NCBI GenBank assembly: GCA_034401135.1
Contig: JAWZSP010000001.1
Location: 4,650,001-4,714,000 of the forward strand
DNA from: Volutella citrinella
Lineage: Eukaryota; Ascomycota; Sordariomycetes; Hypocreales; Nectriaceae
Reading direction: 5' to 3'
Length of the DNA: 64,000 nucleotides
Part shown: positions 1 through 12,288 of the stretch, one piece after another
Layout of the letters: every line of letters begins with the position of its first letter
How positions within the stretch are numbered: the first letter of the stretch is position 1
The notes under the pieces: generated by a model
The model's input: the letters and a program-made list of their open reading frames with translations, nothing else
What the model was told of the DNA's origin: nothing
Databases searched by the model: none
Made by a program: the position numbers and the translations under genes

Positions 1-3000
1 CGGGAGAGTACTCGACAATATTGGCAAAAAGCCTGTACACAATGCCGCGCTTCATTCGATGGGCATCACCGTCATCAACAGACCGACGGAGCGCATCCAT
101 CCGGCTCCGGATAAGGTACGAGTTGCGCTTCCACTCTACGGTCCAGTCCTTGGCAGGGGCGAAGTCGACAACACAAGTTGCATGGTCCATCGTCTTCGTG
201 CCTTTGTCATTGACGCTGTAGATTGTGATTTTCACATACTTGCCTGCCCAGTCTGCAACGGCACTGGCTCTGTACAGCTGGGACTTGAGGTTGGGGTTGA
301 AGACAAGCGGCTTGGCGATTTGCATGCTGCGGGCGTTCAAGCCAAAGGACTCAGTGGGCAGTGAGGCCTGCTGCATTAGATAGGTTGCTAGATGCATGGC
401 TACATCCGCCCACAGAGACTGTATCCGCGATCAGCTTGGCTTCTAATCAACTTAAAAGAGTAAGACTCACAGACGGGCAAAGCTGGGCGCCATTCACCCG
501 GTGTCCTGTGAATATGGGCGCCAGCCTTGGGTCATGGGCCTCTGACTGGACCAAAATATTGGAGAAAGAGCTTCCGTGCTCTTCTTCAATCACACTCTGT
601 AGAGAAGGTGAGAGGAATTTATGTGGAGTCGTCTTGGGCATGTCGAGAGCCTCAGTCTGGATGGGCTGTACGGCATCGCCCTTTGTGAGGCAGAAATCGT
701 TGCGATACATGATCCAGTAGTTCTTCAGATCCCAGCTGTAGCGAGGAAGAGCCGTGACGCGGTTCATTTGGCCAAAATCCCGATGATATTCGTTCCAGTC
801 AACGTCGATACCAGCCAGGTACAACGTTTCGAGGGACGTGGCAACGACCTTCCAGATATCTGTGTCCTTTCGAAGGGCACATGTGGTGTTGGATTTGCTG
901 CCCAAGGTGCCTTTTACCATCCCAGAACAAGTCGGATGAGGCCCGAGTTCAAGCCAAATTGTTTTATCATCAACAATGCCAGAGCTTGAGGCCGCCTCCA
1001 GAGCACCCTGGAAGTTGACAGCTTGCCTGCAAGCCTTTGCAAGATAAGACCCGTCGAGCTCACCAGCCTCAGAAATGACACGAGAGTGCAGTGGCGATAC
1101 AAACGGAACCGACGGAGGTTGGAAGTGGACTGCCTTTGCTTCTTCCTGCAATGCATCTAGTATTGGCTCAACTTGGGAAGAGTGAAAGGCAAAAGGCACG
1201 TCGAGTCGCGTTGTGCTGTAACCCTTCGACTTGAAGACGGCCTCCAGGCGGTCAATCTCTTCGACTTTGGCACTGATCACATTGCCAGTGGGCTGATTCA
1301 GGCATGCAATCTCAGCAGCCGAGCCTCCCACGACAGACTCGACTACATCTGCCGTTGCCTTGATCGCCAGCATCGAGTGCGTACCCGGCTCGCAGTGTTG
1401 AGTCAACAACCGGGCGCGAGTGCCGACAAGGAAGATGGTATCACTAGCGGAAAGCACACCGCACGCAAAAAGAGCGGCGTACTCTCCCAGGCTATGGCCC
1501 ATGACGAGGCTTGGTCTGACGCCCCAAGACACCCAGAGGCGGCTCAGCGCCATCTGGACGCAAGTGATGGCCAGCTGGGCGACGACGGGGTTTTCCGACT
1601 CTTGCGAACCCGACGTTTCGACGACACTGATGAAACTCGGGAAGCCATGCTGGAGCGCAATTCTGTCGAACCGCTGCACGTCGTCGCGAAATGACTCGAC
1701 GTGCGAGAACAGCTCCTTGGCGAGCCCGCAGTAAAAGGACCCTTGGCCCGTGAACATGAAGGCGACCTTGGGCACCCTGGCTGCAGGGGGTATAGTCTTT
1801 GGCTCAATCGTCTCTAGCCTTGACTTGAGCGAGTGCACGATCGAAGCCGTGTCGTTTCCAATGACGGCCATGCGGTACCCGTGCTGAAGCCTCCGAGCCG
1901 TGGTGGTGTAAGCCAGCGATGACAGCGAGACGTCTTCATGGGCCTCCAGATGGCTTATCAGGGCTCTCATATTGCCTTTGAGGGAGTTTGCCGTCTTGGA
2001 CGAAAGCGCCACGACATGGAACGTCCGGGGGTCAGCCCTCTCGGGGATCTTTGGAAGCGGAGCGTCCTCCAGGAGTATGGCAGTGTTGCCGCCCGCGGCA
2101 CTGAAGTTGTTTAGGAAAGCGTACCGCTTACCGCAAGGCGCTGTTTCCCGGGTCCAGGGCGTGGGCTGGAAGGCAATGTTTACGTTGCGGTCCTTGAGAT
2201 CAAGGGGGTAGTTATGGTTGATCTTGGTCTTGATGCCGCAGTGTGGAGGGATCTCGCCGTGCTTCATCATCATCAGGACCTTGATGAGCGAGGAAACCCC
2301 AGACGCAGATTCAGCGTGGCCGATATTTGCCTTTGCTGAGCCGAGATAGAGAGGATATCGCGGCATACGCTGCCTCTCGGGGACAAAAACAGAGAGCACA
2401 GAGTTCATCTCCGTCGCATCTCCCGCCTGGGTGCCAGTTCCGTGCATCTCAACATAGCTGACATCCAGCGGATTCACTCCGGCGTGCCTGATGATGCGCT
2501 TGAAGACTGACGTTTGGTCGCCCTCGTGGGGCCGGGTAATGCTGTCAGTCTGACCGCAGTGGTTGGTCGTGGCTCCGGAGATGATACCAAAGATGGGATC
2601 ATTATCCATCTCCGCGTCCTCCAGCCGTTTTAGTATCACCGACCCGACGGCATCGGCGCGGCAGTAGCCACTTGCGCCGTCATCAAACGCATTACAATTT
2701 CCTGTCTCGCGTAAGTGAATGTACGCACCGTGAGTTTTGCCCTCTTACCAGTCGTGGAGAGAAAATGACCTCGGTCCAGTCCAACAAAGTTGTCGGGGTT
2801 GGTCAGAACGTTGGTCCCGCCCGCCACCGCTGTATCGCACTCTCCCCTCCAGAGATAGGCGCAAGCAGTCTGTATCGCAGCGAAGCTGGAGGAGCATGCG
2901 GTGTCCATGCTGAGGCTTGGTCCCGAAAATCGGAAAAAGTAGCTGCGAGCTCTGTCAGCGACGTTGTTCACCACTCTTGACACCATCACACACCTAATAC

Positions 3001-4677
3001 GCCCGGGAACAAATGCGCGATTGCCTCCGGGAATAAAATAGGTGTCGACATCCTGGCCGCTGTTGACTTCTCTCCAGTCGTCACTGGTGGTACCGAAGAA
3101 GACGCCAATGCGGTCTTGTTGCGTGGAGGGGGTTCTGTTCGGCACCATCCCAGCCATTTCCATGGCCTCGTACACGGTGGTTATGGCCAGCCTCTGCGCC
3201 GGGTCTGTATTTTCCGCCTCTCGAGGCGAAATGTTGAAGAATCGCGCATCGAAAAGCCCGGGTTCCTCAATCCAGCAACCGTACTTGACGCGGCTCGTGT
3301 TCCTCGTCTTGCCAGTAGGGTCATAGTGAGTCTTCCAGTTGAATCTGTCTGGGGGAACCTCTCGGTGGACGTCTTTTCCCGCCTTCAGCAAGTCCCAAAA
3401 CTCTTCATTGGACGCAGAGTCTGGAAAGCGACCCGAGTAACCAATAATGGCAATTTTTGAGTCTGCGAAATGCCCGTGCTGGGCGGGAGAGGGGGATGAG
3501 GACACCTCGATTTTCCCAACCCGAGGCTCGATCCCGACTTGAGATAGGGCCGAGGAGAGGAGCTGGGTAGCATTGCTATTGAAGGGAAGAACCTGGCAGT
3601 CTTTGACTGAGGATTTTTGCAAGGCGTCGGTAATGGATTCGATTATGCGGCTCCAATGCACCTTATTCCTCAAGCTGTCTTCGACAATCACCTTGAGTAG
3701 GCCCTGGTAGGTGTCTGCTTCGACGACAGAGCCATTGGAAGCGGAAAGCAGGGGTATGTAGCGACCACAAAGTTGCTTCTCTTCATTGGCATGTCGCGTG
3801 AAGATTGTTTCCAGAGCATCTTCATTGAAAAGATGTTGTGAATGATAGGGCGACTCGATGGAAAGCTCATGGGCGCGCAGCTGGTTCTTCTCCATGAACC
3901 GTTTCAAATCGTCAGGAAGACCGCTGATGGTTACGTGATTCGGCATAACAGCGCTAACATACGGGCACAATGGTTTAGATATCTTCTATACACTTGGATT
4001 AGTTTTGGTTCCGGGTTGGTCCGGGTTTCTTACCTCTGTCCTGGCAAATTCCTCAAGTCGTTTCTGGATATCCTCCTCCTCTCCAGAGGCAACTGCTGAC
4101 CAGCTTCGCCCATGCTGCGTGTTGTGGCCAATCAGGTCGTTCTTCGTGGTGAAGGACAAAAGGGAGGTTCTAAAGGATACCACAACAGCTTCCGTGGCCA
4201 GGGGTAGCAACTCGGACAAGGATTGCGCAGAACTGATGGCCGCAGCCGCAAAGGAACCGGCACAGATGCCAAGGGAGTAAGTGTCATCCGAGGTTGGGTA
4301 TCGGACGCCGCCTCGACCATAATGACTATTCATATTAGCGAATCGGTCTGATGAATGATACGCAAGGCTTACTTTATGAACAGTCCGATCTGGCACACAG
4401 ACAGCAGGCAGAACCGGAGGATCGGCGTGCCCTCAGTCTCACCAAGTTTCGCCACGAGGTCGATGAGAGTGGTGAAGCGCGGAAAGAGGCCTTGACGCTG
4501 TTTGCCGAGGGACCCGATCTCGTCTCGAATCCTCGCACCAACCTGCTCGAAGAAGGAGGAGAGAAGGGGATTGTCGCGAACGTGGAGCAGAGCCCGGAGA
4601 TCGTCCTCAAAGGCAAAGGACAGATCCCCAAACAAGAGGACGCTACGAGACTCCATGTCGCTGTGGCGAGGGTCCAT
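1..4677 (-). CDS. Non-reducing polyketide synthase (SAT-KS-AT-PT...), 5' part, cut by left edge
   Basis: Iterative type I PKS that builds an aromatic polyketide. Exons: 4677-4373, 4325-4034, 3985-2994, 2942-2749, 2701-471 and 418-1. The introns are 47-53 bp and the phases close throughout, giving 1477 residues before the window ends. SAT domain: GICAG with Cys123 and the partner His in SPYHS (His247). KS starts near 375, with Cys546 in DTACSSS, His681 in VEMHGTGT and His723 in [16 protein letters not shown] near 910 and Ser998 in [10 protein letters not shown]. The product-template domain starts near 1300 with its catalytic His1328 in TGHRVNG; its Asp, the ACP and any TE, CMeT or reductase lie outside. 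There is no KR, DH or ER between AT and PT, as expected for the non-reducing class. A second Met at 4656 is an alternative start. It is divergent from the EthD gene, sharing 545 bp that contain a TCGGN3CCGA site. The product class cannot be set without the C-terminus. Confidence 0.96.
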
Positions 4678-5222
4678 GTTGAATGTGCAAACCGACAGCG
4701 GCTACGTGCTGAAGGGTGGGACTATATGCTGTTGCAAGATCCGGCGTCTGCCCTCCTCGAGACCGCCTTGCCTTGCTTTTCTTTGCTTTGCCTTGCCTTG
4801 TGACATGACCACGGGCGTGCGGCATATCACCGCCCCCCTCCGGATGACTAGAGGCAGATTACTACAGGACTGCTTATTGTTACTATCGCTAGATGGATGA
4901 TGGAGGTGCTGAGATTCGAGGCCGGGCAACACATCAAGTGATGACTGTGGTTGTGCCTGGGCCCTCGGAAAACACCCCTCTACGGTGCTCGGCATCCGAG
5001 TCGCCCCCCGGCGTAGCCCAGGTCCAAGACCATACTCATTCGAAAACATTATCTTCACCTTGGTGATCGACTACGTGGTGGAAATCGGGCTGCCTGACAG
5101 ATTATAAGGCAGTGCTTCTACCGAGTATCTCCGGGCCCATTCTTGGCTTTTCCATCGTCCTGACACAATCGTCCACCGTCCTGAAGAGAGAAGTTGACAG
5201 CAATCAATTCAAGTCAGAAACA
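4678..5222. promoter_or_regulatory. Divergent PKS/EthD promoter region
   Basis: This spacer separates the divergently transcribed PKS and EthD genes and holds no convincing gene. An ATTATAAGG stretch near 5101-5109 could be the TATA box of the EthD gene. A perfect TCGGN3CCGA palindrome lies at 4989-4999. Confidence 0.7.
4989..4999. promoter_or_regulatory. Putative Zn2Cys6 operator TCGG-CAT-CCGA
   Basis: This is a perfect inverted repeat TCGGCATCCGA, with CGG-N3-CCG half-sites typical of Zn2Cys6 dimers. It also fits the TCG-N5-CGA form known for AflR. It lies about 310 bp from the PKS start and 225 bp from the EthD start. The same 11-bp pattern recurs at 6215, 22047 and 25770. Binding by the regulator at 9514-12288 is inference. 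Confidence 0.6.
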
Positions 5223-5692
5223 ATGGTAAACAATACTGAAAGCCTATTTTCAATGACCATTTTCGGCCATCGGAAGCCCGGCATGGGCGAGGCCGAATAT
5301 CACAAGTATGTCAGCGAGGTCCACGCCGGCCATCTCAAAGGTCTCCTTGCAGCGAACAAGATTGTCTCCTTTCACATGGTAACATTCCCGAATGACTCAG
5401 TCCTATTAATGCCTAGTTGATGTAAGCTGATACGACGCAGCAACACAATTCGACTCAGGGGCGGGCTCTGATGGACCGGATCTTCCCCGGGATGCCAGGG
5501 GAGAACATTGAGTCGTGTGATACGGTCGTGCAGATTGTCTTCAGGAGTGTCGAGGACTATCTCAGCGTCAAGAGTGACGACCATTACAAGACTGTAGTTG
5601 ACCCGGACCATGCCGTCTTCTCTGACCCGGCCAAGACTAGATTCGTCACGGGCTGGTTCGAATTCCACATTGCTGATGGCAAGCTGGTTTGA
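5223..5692 (+). CDS. EthD-domain protein (small dimeric ferredoxin-like fold)
   Basis: Small protein of 135 residues. Exons are 5223-5378 and 5441-5692; the intron starts GTAACA and ends GACGCAG, phase 0. The N-terminal strand is SMTIFGHRKPGM, followed by a helix with EYHKYVSEVHAGHL, where the His-rich end of the helix is typical of the EthD family. The C-terminus has the second-repeat DHAVFSDPAKTRFVTGW pattern seen in fungal EthD proteins. EthD-fold proteins in NR-PKS clusters act as decarboxylases, dehydratases or oxygenases on anthrone- or naphthol-type intermediates; which of these applies here cannot be told. The frame is open upstream to 5112, but the AUG at 5223 gives the family-length protein. 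It shares a promoter with the PKS, so the two are probably co-regulated. Confidence 0.85.
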
Positions 5693-7541
5693 GGGCTACA
5701 CCAATCTCACGGGTTGACGAGGGGCTCAGATAGCTAGGATCCTCGTCTAAGGCTTATAGAGGCCATTTAAATGGATTATTCTCCAAAATTAGACCTATAA
5801 ATCTGTGATGATACTGTCAATGCCCCCGTGTTGCGCACACCAAAGCTTGGGCTCGTCTCACGTCCCGTGCCTGAACACTAGTCACCATATACTAGGCACC
5901 TGGTAATGGCTCGCGAGACAACAGGCTTCACAGACTTCAGGGACATGAATACACGAATTGGAGGCCAAGATTAACGCAAGTCACTTGGCGCCCGAGGAGG
6001 AAAACAAACTGCCATGTCCGGAAGCCCGAGCCGCCGGGCTGCGAGAGACCAAGCGGCCTAGACAATGGCTCACCCGTTTCAGCAGGCCGACCGAGACCCG
6101 TTTCAGAGAGGCGTCAAGTGCCAAGTCGGTAGTCAGAGGCCGGAGTGGCGGGCATATGCAACGAGAGCGTTCAAGTTGTCAGGCGAGTTTCTGCAGTTAG
6201 CTGCAAAACACATGTCGGCAGCCGATTGCACAAGTGCGATTGGGTTCTCGAAGAAGTCTCTGGAACGCATAGGATGAGGCCAATGTCGTCACCCTGCAGC
6301 TTATTCTCACATGACGGCCCTGCTGGCAGAAGTGGAAGCGCAAAAGGCCCTTTGTGCGGAGCCGGTATTGGGTTGCAGAGCAGAGAAAGGCATGGGCAGA
6401 GGTCGGCAATTGGTAGCTTCGGTTATGATGCAATAGACAGTAAGCAACACAAGGACTTTCTGAGGCATTAGGCATCTCAGCGAGTCGGGACGACCTTTTC
6501 TGTTGATCTGCATGAGATATCCTGGAGTCCGAGATGCTCCATCGTATATGCGGTGGATGTGCAGGACGGACGCCGGCAGATGCAGCAGCACACCCTCCAC
6601 TAGGAATCTATGGATGCCGTCATTTGAACAGGCGGTCGGAGAATTGTTTTTTATTGTCCCAGAAACTTGCTCGTGCGCAAGAATGCACTTTGAAGATACG
6701 TAAGACGGGTGGTGCTCTGCCGGAGCATCGATGATTTACAAGCAAGGATTGCCTGACTAGGGAAAAAGGGCTGCATAGCCATGCGACAGGACAGGGGTGG
6801 TAGAAGAAGAAGAAGGTTTCTGCATGCTTAACAACCCCTGCCCCTTCCGGCCCGGATCTTTGTCGATCACCGCATGCATAGAGTGTGGCGTGGCTGCAAC
6901 AGTAGGTAGGCAGCGGGATCATGTATAGGGCTACTGCATGAATGCTGTCGGGATTCGCCTCACCTTTCCGCGTCCACTACCTGCTACACGATCTGAGAGT
7001 ATGCCTTGAAATAGCATACTTGAAAAGAATCAGAGGCAAAGACCCTCAGAAAAGGGACTCGACTAGTTCAACAAGAGGTTCCGAGGGAGACCCCCCGGCG
7101 ACCTTCCCCGCGATAACGGCAACCTGGTCGCGAGGGACCCCGCGCGAGGACAGGGAAGGCTGTGTGAGCCCCAGGTCCTTGACCAAACCCTCCACACATA
7201 GTGCTACTTGGAGAGCATCCGCTCGGGCATCTCCCTCGACTACCTGACCGCTCAGTGCTGGCAGAAGGCGGGCAATCTGCGTGGCATCGGCGATACGGGT
7301 CTCTGCTTTGTGACGGATGACAGGAGCCAGAGTCAGACAGCTGGTTTCACCATCTATTGTTGTCGGTCAGCAACAAGATGGGACTCCCATGTCTTTGGTA
7401 TCTTGAAGGTGCTGTAAGATATGAGGCGGGGGAAGTGTTCCAATTACCCAGATCAACTCTCCTGGTGCGCTCCGTGATACGTCGCCTCGTCACACCCACC
7501 TAGCCTGGCAGCTGGAGGGGCACTGGCCCCCCGTAGCACCA
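5693..7541. other. Gene-poor 1.85-kb gap inside the cluster
   Basis: I see no gene I can support. Open frames on the plus strand (6942-7247 and 7208-7417) overlap out of frame and match no family I recognise. The stretch does contain a perfect TCGGN3CCGA site at 6215-6225, so it may once have held a cluster gene or may still encode an unrecognised transcript. Confidence 0.5.
6215..6225. promoter_or_regulatory. Putative Zn2Cys6 operator TCGG-CAG-CCGA (orphan)
   Basis: Perfect copy of the cluster palindrome (TCGGCAGCCGA). Unlike the other three perfect copies it is not next to a recognisable start codon. The nearest starts are EthD, whose gene lies upstream, and the truncated dehydrogenase far downstream on the other strand. 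Confidence 0.45.
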
Positions 7542-8567
7542 TCAGCGTAACATTCCATGATTACAGGAACCGGTCAGCCTTACTAGCTGACGGGAGAGTC
7601 CGGCGAAGGCCGTAGGGTTCTTAGAGATAAGGGGGAATGAGAGGGGGTAGGGGCTATGGTGACGCGAGACAGCCGACAAGGAGACGAAGACTAACGTACG
7701 GGGAATACCATAGGGGCTCCCGAGAGCGTGGCCGAGGGAGTGGGATAGCCCCATGCCGCCGTGGAAGTTGGAGCCTCGCAGGCCGGCACTCGCAAAGGCA
7801 GCAAGCTGCAGCCTGGTGGTGACATGGTCGGCCTCGGGGGAATCCGTCCCGTGGATGGCGCTCGCCTGGGGGAGACACTCGAAGAGGGCGGCAAAGGCCC
7901 AGATGGCGAGGGCCTTCCATGGCGCCTCTGAGGCGTTGGGATGGTACATGGCCTCGACGGCGTGGTCGAGAGCGCGCACGCCCGTGGCCAGCCAGAGGCG
8001 AGGCGGGGTGAAGCGAGCAAAGGAGGCGTCGTAGAGGATGGCGCTGACGGCCATGGACGGGTGCATGAACGCGACCTTGGTGCCGTCTGGCCGCGTGTAA
8101 CCCCCGCCGGCGGTGCACTCTGCGGCGCTCAGCGTCGTAGGGATGGCGATGTGCGCCAGGGTCCTGCCCGCGGCGCCTTCGCCTTCGTGTATGCGGTATG
8201 CGATGGTCTTTGCCGAGTCGATGGCCGACCCGCCCCCGACGGACAGGATCGTATCGACACCCGCCGCCTGCCTAACGCGCTCGGTGGCTTCGTCGACGCC
8301 CGCCGCCAGCCCGTGCTGCCTGATGCCGGTGTACGTGCCCGCATGGGAGTCGCCCAGGAGCTGCTCCAGGCGGTGGATCAAGGGTGTCTTGGTGAGGAGC
8401 GACGCACCAGTCACGATGAAGACCTTTGACGCCGCGGACGGCATGAGGCTCAGTAGATGCTTCTCGACGCACCCGGGGCCGTAGTACATGTGCTTGAGGT
8501 GGCTCTGGGGCTTCCAGAGACCCGCGAGGGGCGAGTATGTGCTTTCGACGGCGGTGTGAGAGCTCAT
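7542..8567 (-). pseudogene. C-terminally truncated iron-dependent alcohol dehydrogenase (maleylacetate reductase-like)
   Basis: The start is taken at 8567 (MSSHTAVESTYSPLAG); an upstream in-frame Met at 8663 is less likely. About 289 residues match group III Fe-ADH. They include the nucleotide-binding SVGGGSAIDSAK, the IAIPTTLSAAECT loop, and metal-ligand segments around RALDHAVEAMYH and GLSHSLGHALG. The match ends at GSPYGIP, where the family continues with a conserved HG-(I/V)-TS segment and roughly 95 more residues, for a usual length near 385. Here a possible GTACGT donor follows. Neither read-through nor the next acceptor (ending CTCTAAG) restores the family sequence, and stops come soon. 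It therefore looks decayed or truncated, although an altered short protein cannot be excluded. Such enzymes reduce maleylacetate or related dicarbonyl ring-opening products with NAD(P)H. No cluster palindrome was seen upstream. Confidence 0.65.
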
Positions 8568-9513
8568 GATGGGGCGTATGTTGTATGTTGTTTCCTGAGA
8601 GGTGATGTTGCGGAAGATGTGATTTGTTTTTATCTTGAAAGGAGGCAAATACGGAAGGAGCACGTCTCATCCCGTGGTATTTCTACCCCCGTCGCGTGGC
8701 TTTCGAATACAACATGATCCAGCTCCAGCAGGTGGAGAAGCTGCACAGGTTTCCCATCGGCTCGCCACATTGCGCAGATTGATGCACGCAGGCTGATGTA
8801 CGCATACATGGGCAATCGGCGGGATGTGGAAGGAGAGGCAGCCCAGGCCCAGAGACGGGGGATAACAAGAATAGCACAGGCCGGAACAATGGCTGATTCC
8901 CAGTGACGCACCGTGCGACCAACAGCAGAGAACCCAAGGGCTGGGCTCACATGAGAAGTAACTCTGGCCCACCGGATGTCTGTATGGCATATGCGTGCAG
9001 AACTGCAGATTCGCTCGAGGCCAAGCCAGCCACCAAAACCTGCGCAGGCTTAGAAGATGCGATGGGTGTGCGAGACAAAGGCACCCGTCTCACTCGATCA
9101 AGCATGGGATGAAACTCTGCTGGACCGCTATTGTTATATTTTCCCACAATGGGGTCTCACGTCCAGGCCCCAAGGGCTGGGCTGGCCGCTGCTGCGTCAA
9201 AATCCTCCCGTTCTCTTCGCCGCTGGCTGCAAGTTCCCGTCCGCCCTCCGCCCCCAGTCTGGCTACCCCAGATCTTCCCACCCCATCGTGGTGCCCTATA
9301 TCGCATGCGAGATATACATACCGAACGGTGTCTAGCATATTTACATGTATGCAAATCATAATTGTGTATAGATCATTCAAATTATTGGAGTGGCAACTGG
9401 CAGAACATGTGGAATAGCCAGAGCAAAGAGGTTCGTGCCTTGCTTGACCCATACATAAGGTAATGCGCAGTGCCGTACGTCTGCTAACCGCCAATGCCTC
9501 CCAGCAACCTCAG
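8568..9513. promoter_or_regulatory. Divergent region between truncated Fe-ADH and regulator gene
   Basis: I see no supported gene here. It contains a perfect 10-bp palindrome TCGCATGCGA (9301-9310) and an everted pair ACCG-AA-CGGT (9320-9329) about 190 bp before the regulator's AUG. Either could be an autoregulatory site, but that is speculation. Confidence 0.4.
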
Positions 9514-12288
9514 ATGTGGTCCACTCACGATCTGGCCTGTGCACATTGCCGGGCACGCAAGATCCGATGTGGGCGAGAGCGGCCGCAATGCGAGAGCTGC
9601 AAGCGAGATGGCGTCGAGTGCAGATACTCGTCGCCGGGGAAGCGCATCAACCACGTCAAGCTGCTGTGAGTCGCCGACCGGTCTCCTCGGCAACATACAT
9701 ACACACATATACACTTACACATACATAACCTCGCATCATCATCTCTCACCAACACTCCCATTCATAGCTCCGGCCTCCCCCCCTCCCCCTTACCCAATCG
9801 GCTCTGCGATTTCCTCATATCCAAGATGCAAACTGACGGGATGCCCGTACTGTTAGCTGCCAGAACTTCGAGGCCCTGGAGGACCAGCTGAATAGCATCC
9901 AGGGCGACCTGTCGGTCTTGACTTCGTTAGTGAAGAATGGGAGCGTGGGTAGATCAGCAAATGGCACGGGGGAAGGATGGGCTCTGGACGACTGCGCTGG
10001 GCAGGAGCAGCGGGCGGGCACCTTCCATGATGGCGGTCGCATTGTACGGGATGAAGTGCATCTGACCGACCGCTACCACGGCCCTTGCTCACTCTACGCC
10101 CTCTGTCAAGATTTCGCAGACGACGCCGCCTTCCAGCAGCTGGAGGCGGGTTCGCCAACCGAGAGCGACGTTGCGATCCGTGAGCTCTTGGCCCAGATGT
10201 GCGCCGAGGCCAGCCGCGAGGAGCACATCGACCTGCCCTCGGACCACGCGGCCATCTGCCTCCCCCCGCGCCAGTTCCTCAACATGGTCGTGGGACAGTT
10301 CTTCAGGAGCGTCGACTACGCCACGGACCTCTTCTGCCAGATCAGCCTCCAGGCCCAGCTCGACCGCGTGTACGCGCACCACCCGCTCAGCCCGGCCGAC
10401 GAGGCGTGGGCAGTCTGCTTCAACGTCATGGTGCTGCTCGCCATTGGCAACGACCAGACGGCCCAGAGCGGCAGTCCTTTCATCCAGCCCTTTCTGCAGA
10501 CCATGAGGATGGCACTGAGCAATCCCCAGGTCATGATGGCGCCGCGGCTGGTCAATGTCCAGGCCTTGGCCCTCCTGGTGAGTCCCTCTCCTTCTGCCAC
10601 AGGATGATGAATGCACCAATGCTGAGCGTCTCTGGGAACAGAGCTACATCGCCGAGCAGTACAGCCCACCGGGATTCGCCGAAATGGTGTTTGCGCAGGC
10701 GTGCATGCTGGCCCGCACTATGGGGCTTCACCAACACCAGGCTCCGGCCCACCCCATGTCCACCGACGAGGCGACTGAGCGCCGCAAGGTCTTTCGGTCG
10801 CTGTACGTTCGAGACAAGAACCGAGCCATCTGTCGAGGCTGCTCGGTATGGCTGCCGTCCTACGACTCGAGTGTGCCCCTGGAAGCGACAGACTCGATGG
10901 ATAGGGAAGACGGTAGAGACGCTGCACGAGTCGAACTGGCCCGTATCCAGGGCGATATCTACCGCCACCTGCTGTCAGCGGAAGCACCGACGATGCCGGC
11001 AGCCAGGTGGTCGGGCGTGCTCCCCGCGCTGGAGCAGAAGCTGGAGCACTGGGCCGCAACACACCAGATGGCCGCCAGTGATGTCCTGTCGTCGGTCGAG
11101 TCTGCCGGGCTGGTGCTGTCGTTCCTGGCCACCAGGCTGTGTTTGGCCCGCAGCAGCAGCGGCAGCGGCGGCGTCGGCGGCGGCGGCGAAGAGCGCCACG
11201 GCTCGCACCAAGCGCTGGCCGACGCCAAGGCCAGCTGCATCATCCTTCTGCTGCGGACGGCATCACAGCCCGAACCGCGCCTGGCTGAGGCCCTGGACCA
11301 GCTGTTGGCCGTGGGCAAGCAAAGGTCGCCGCCACTGCCGTCGTCAAGATCGTCATCCTCAACTTCCGCGACCCCGCCGCACCTCCACCATCACGATCAT
11401 CATCACAATCACCACGGCGGCAGCACGGGAAATAATGCGAACCGCAGCCGCACCTCGGCCACCACCGCCACGGACGACGGGGCGGCAATTCTGTCACGGC
11501 TCTCGGCCAGCTTCCCGCTAGCGGCCGTCTTCCAGCTAGCAAGGAGCATCGCGCTGCAGCCAATCGCGACATCGGAACCCGGGCCAGGCCATCCGGAAGA
11601 GGAAATGCTGCTGCTGGAGGCGCTGCGGGACCGGTTCGCCGCCGACGCCGCCAGCAGCCACGGCGGCCGCGCGGAGAGCCTGTCGCAAAAGGTGAACCGC
11701 ACGCTCGACTCGCTGGTGCGCGTTGCCCGCCAGAGACGCTTCCCCGACGCCGCCAGCACGCCGTCCATGATCTTCAACGACCTCTCCAGCCTGCGCTCCA
11801 GCGCCTCGTCCGGCAGCGCCTCGCGGAACGACACCCCGCCGGATCCCGACGCCCCGGCGCCCGTGGTCGCCGCTGCCGGCGCTGCCCCCGCGACGTCGTC
11901 GCTACTGCTCCCGTTTGCCATGCAGCCGCTGGACTCGCCCTGGCTTTCGCCCGGCGGCGGGATGTTGGGGAACGACTGCTCCACCGCGGTTCCCGGGGGC
12001 GGCAGCGGGGCGGCGGTGGTGGGTACCATGGACGCTATTGGCGTCGGCTTGGCGGGCCAGTGGCCGTCGCCCTACAAGCAACAGGTGGTCGAGGTGGCGG
12101 GTCGCCCTGGGAAGCGTCCTCGGCTGTCGAGCCAGGCAGCTGGAGAGCTGTTTGACATGACTGCGGCGGCGTTTGAGGACCACGGCCACGGCCATGGCCA
12201 TATGCCCACGCTTGATGACGACCCCATGTCCATGTTTGACTTTCTGGCCTCGAGCCACGAGATTCCCGTCTTTGAGACGGAGGAGTGA
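9514..12288 (+). CDS. Zn2Cys6 transcription factor with fungal MHR domain, likely cluster regulator
   Basis: Exons are 9514-9665, 9857-10577 and 10642-12288, giving 839 residues; an in-frame Met at 9463 would add 17. The zinc cluster sits at the very N-terminus: CAHCRARKIRCGRERPQCESC followed after six residues by C, the six-Cys spacing of Gal4-type factors. A short linker and a predicted dimerisation helix (EALEDQLNSIQGDL) follow. The middle-homology region lies roughly between residues 130 and 400, including FFRSVDYATDLFC, the MGLHQH segment and a conserved SLYVRDKN. The C-terminal half is low-complexity: Ser and Gly runs, a His-rich tract near residue 540, and acidic ends such as FETEE that may activate transcription. 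Its place among the pathway genes makes it the probable activator acting at CGG-N3-CCG sites. Intron 1 (191 bp) is unusually long for this locus. Confidence 0.9.
9694..9728 (+). repeat. CA/TA-rich simple repeat inside regulator intron 1
   Basis: An ACATACATACACACAT-type low-complexity run inside the 191-bp first intron of the Zn2Cys6 gene. It explains why that intron is longer than the others here. Confidence 0.7.

Noticed and set aside
4301..4311. TCGGACGCCGC inside PKS exon 2
   Set aside because: Imperfect, and in coding sequence; not counted as an operator.
6942..7417. Two overlapping plus-strand frames in the cluster gap
   Set aside because: Different frames with no conserved motif; kept only as part of the gap description.
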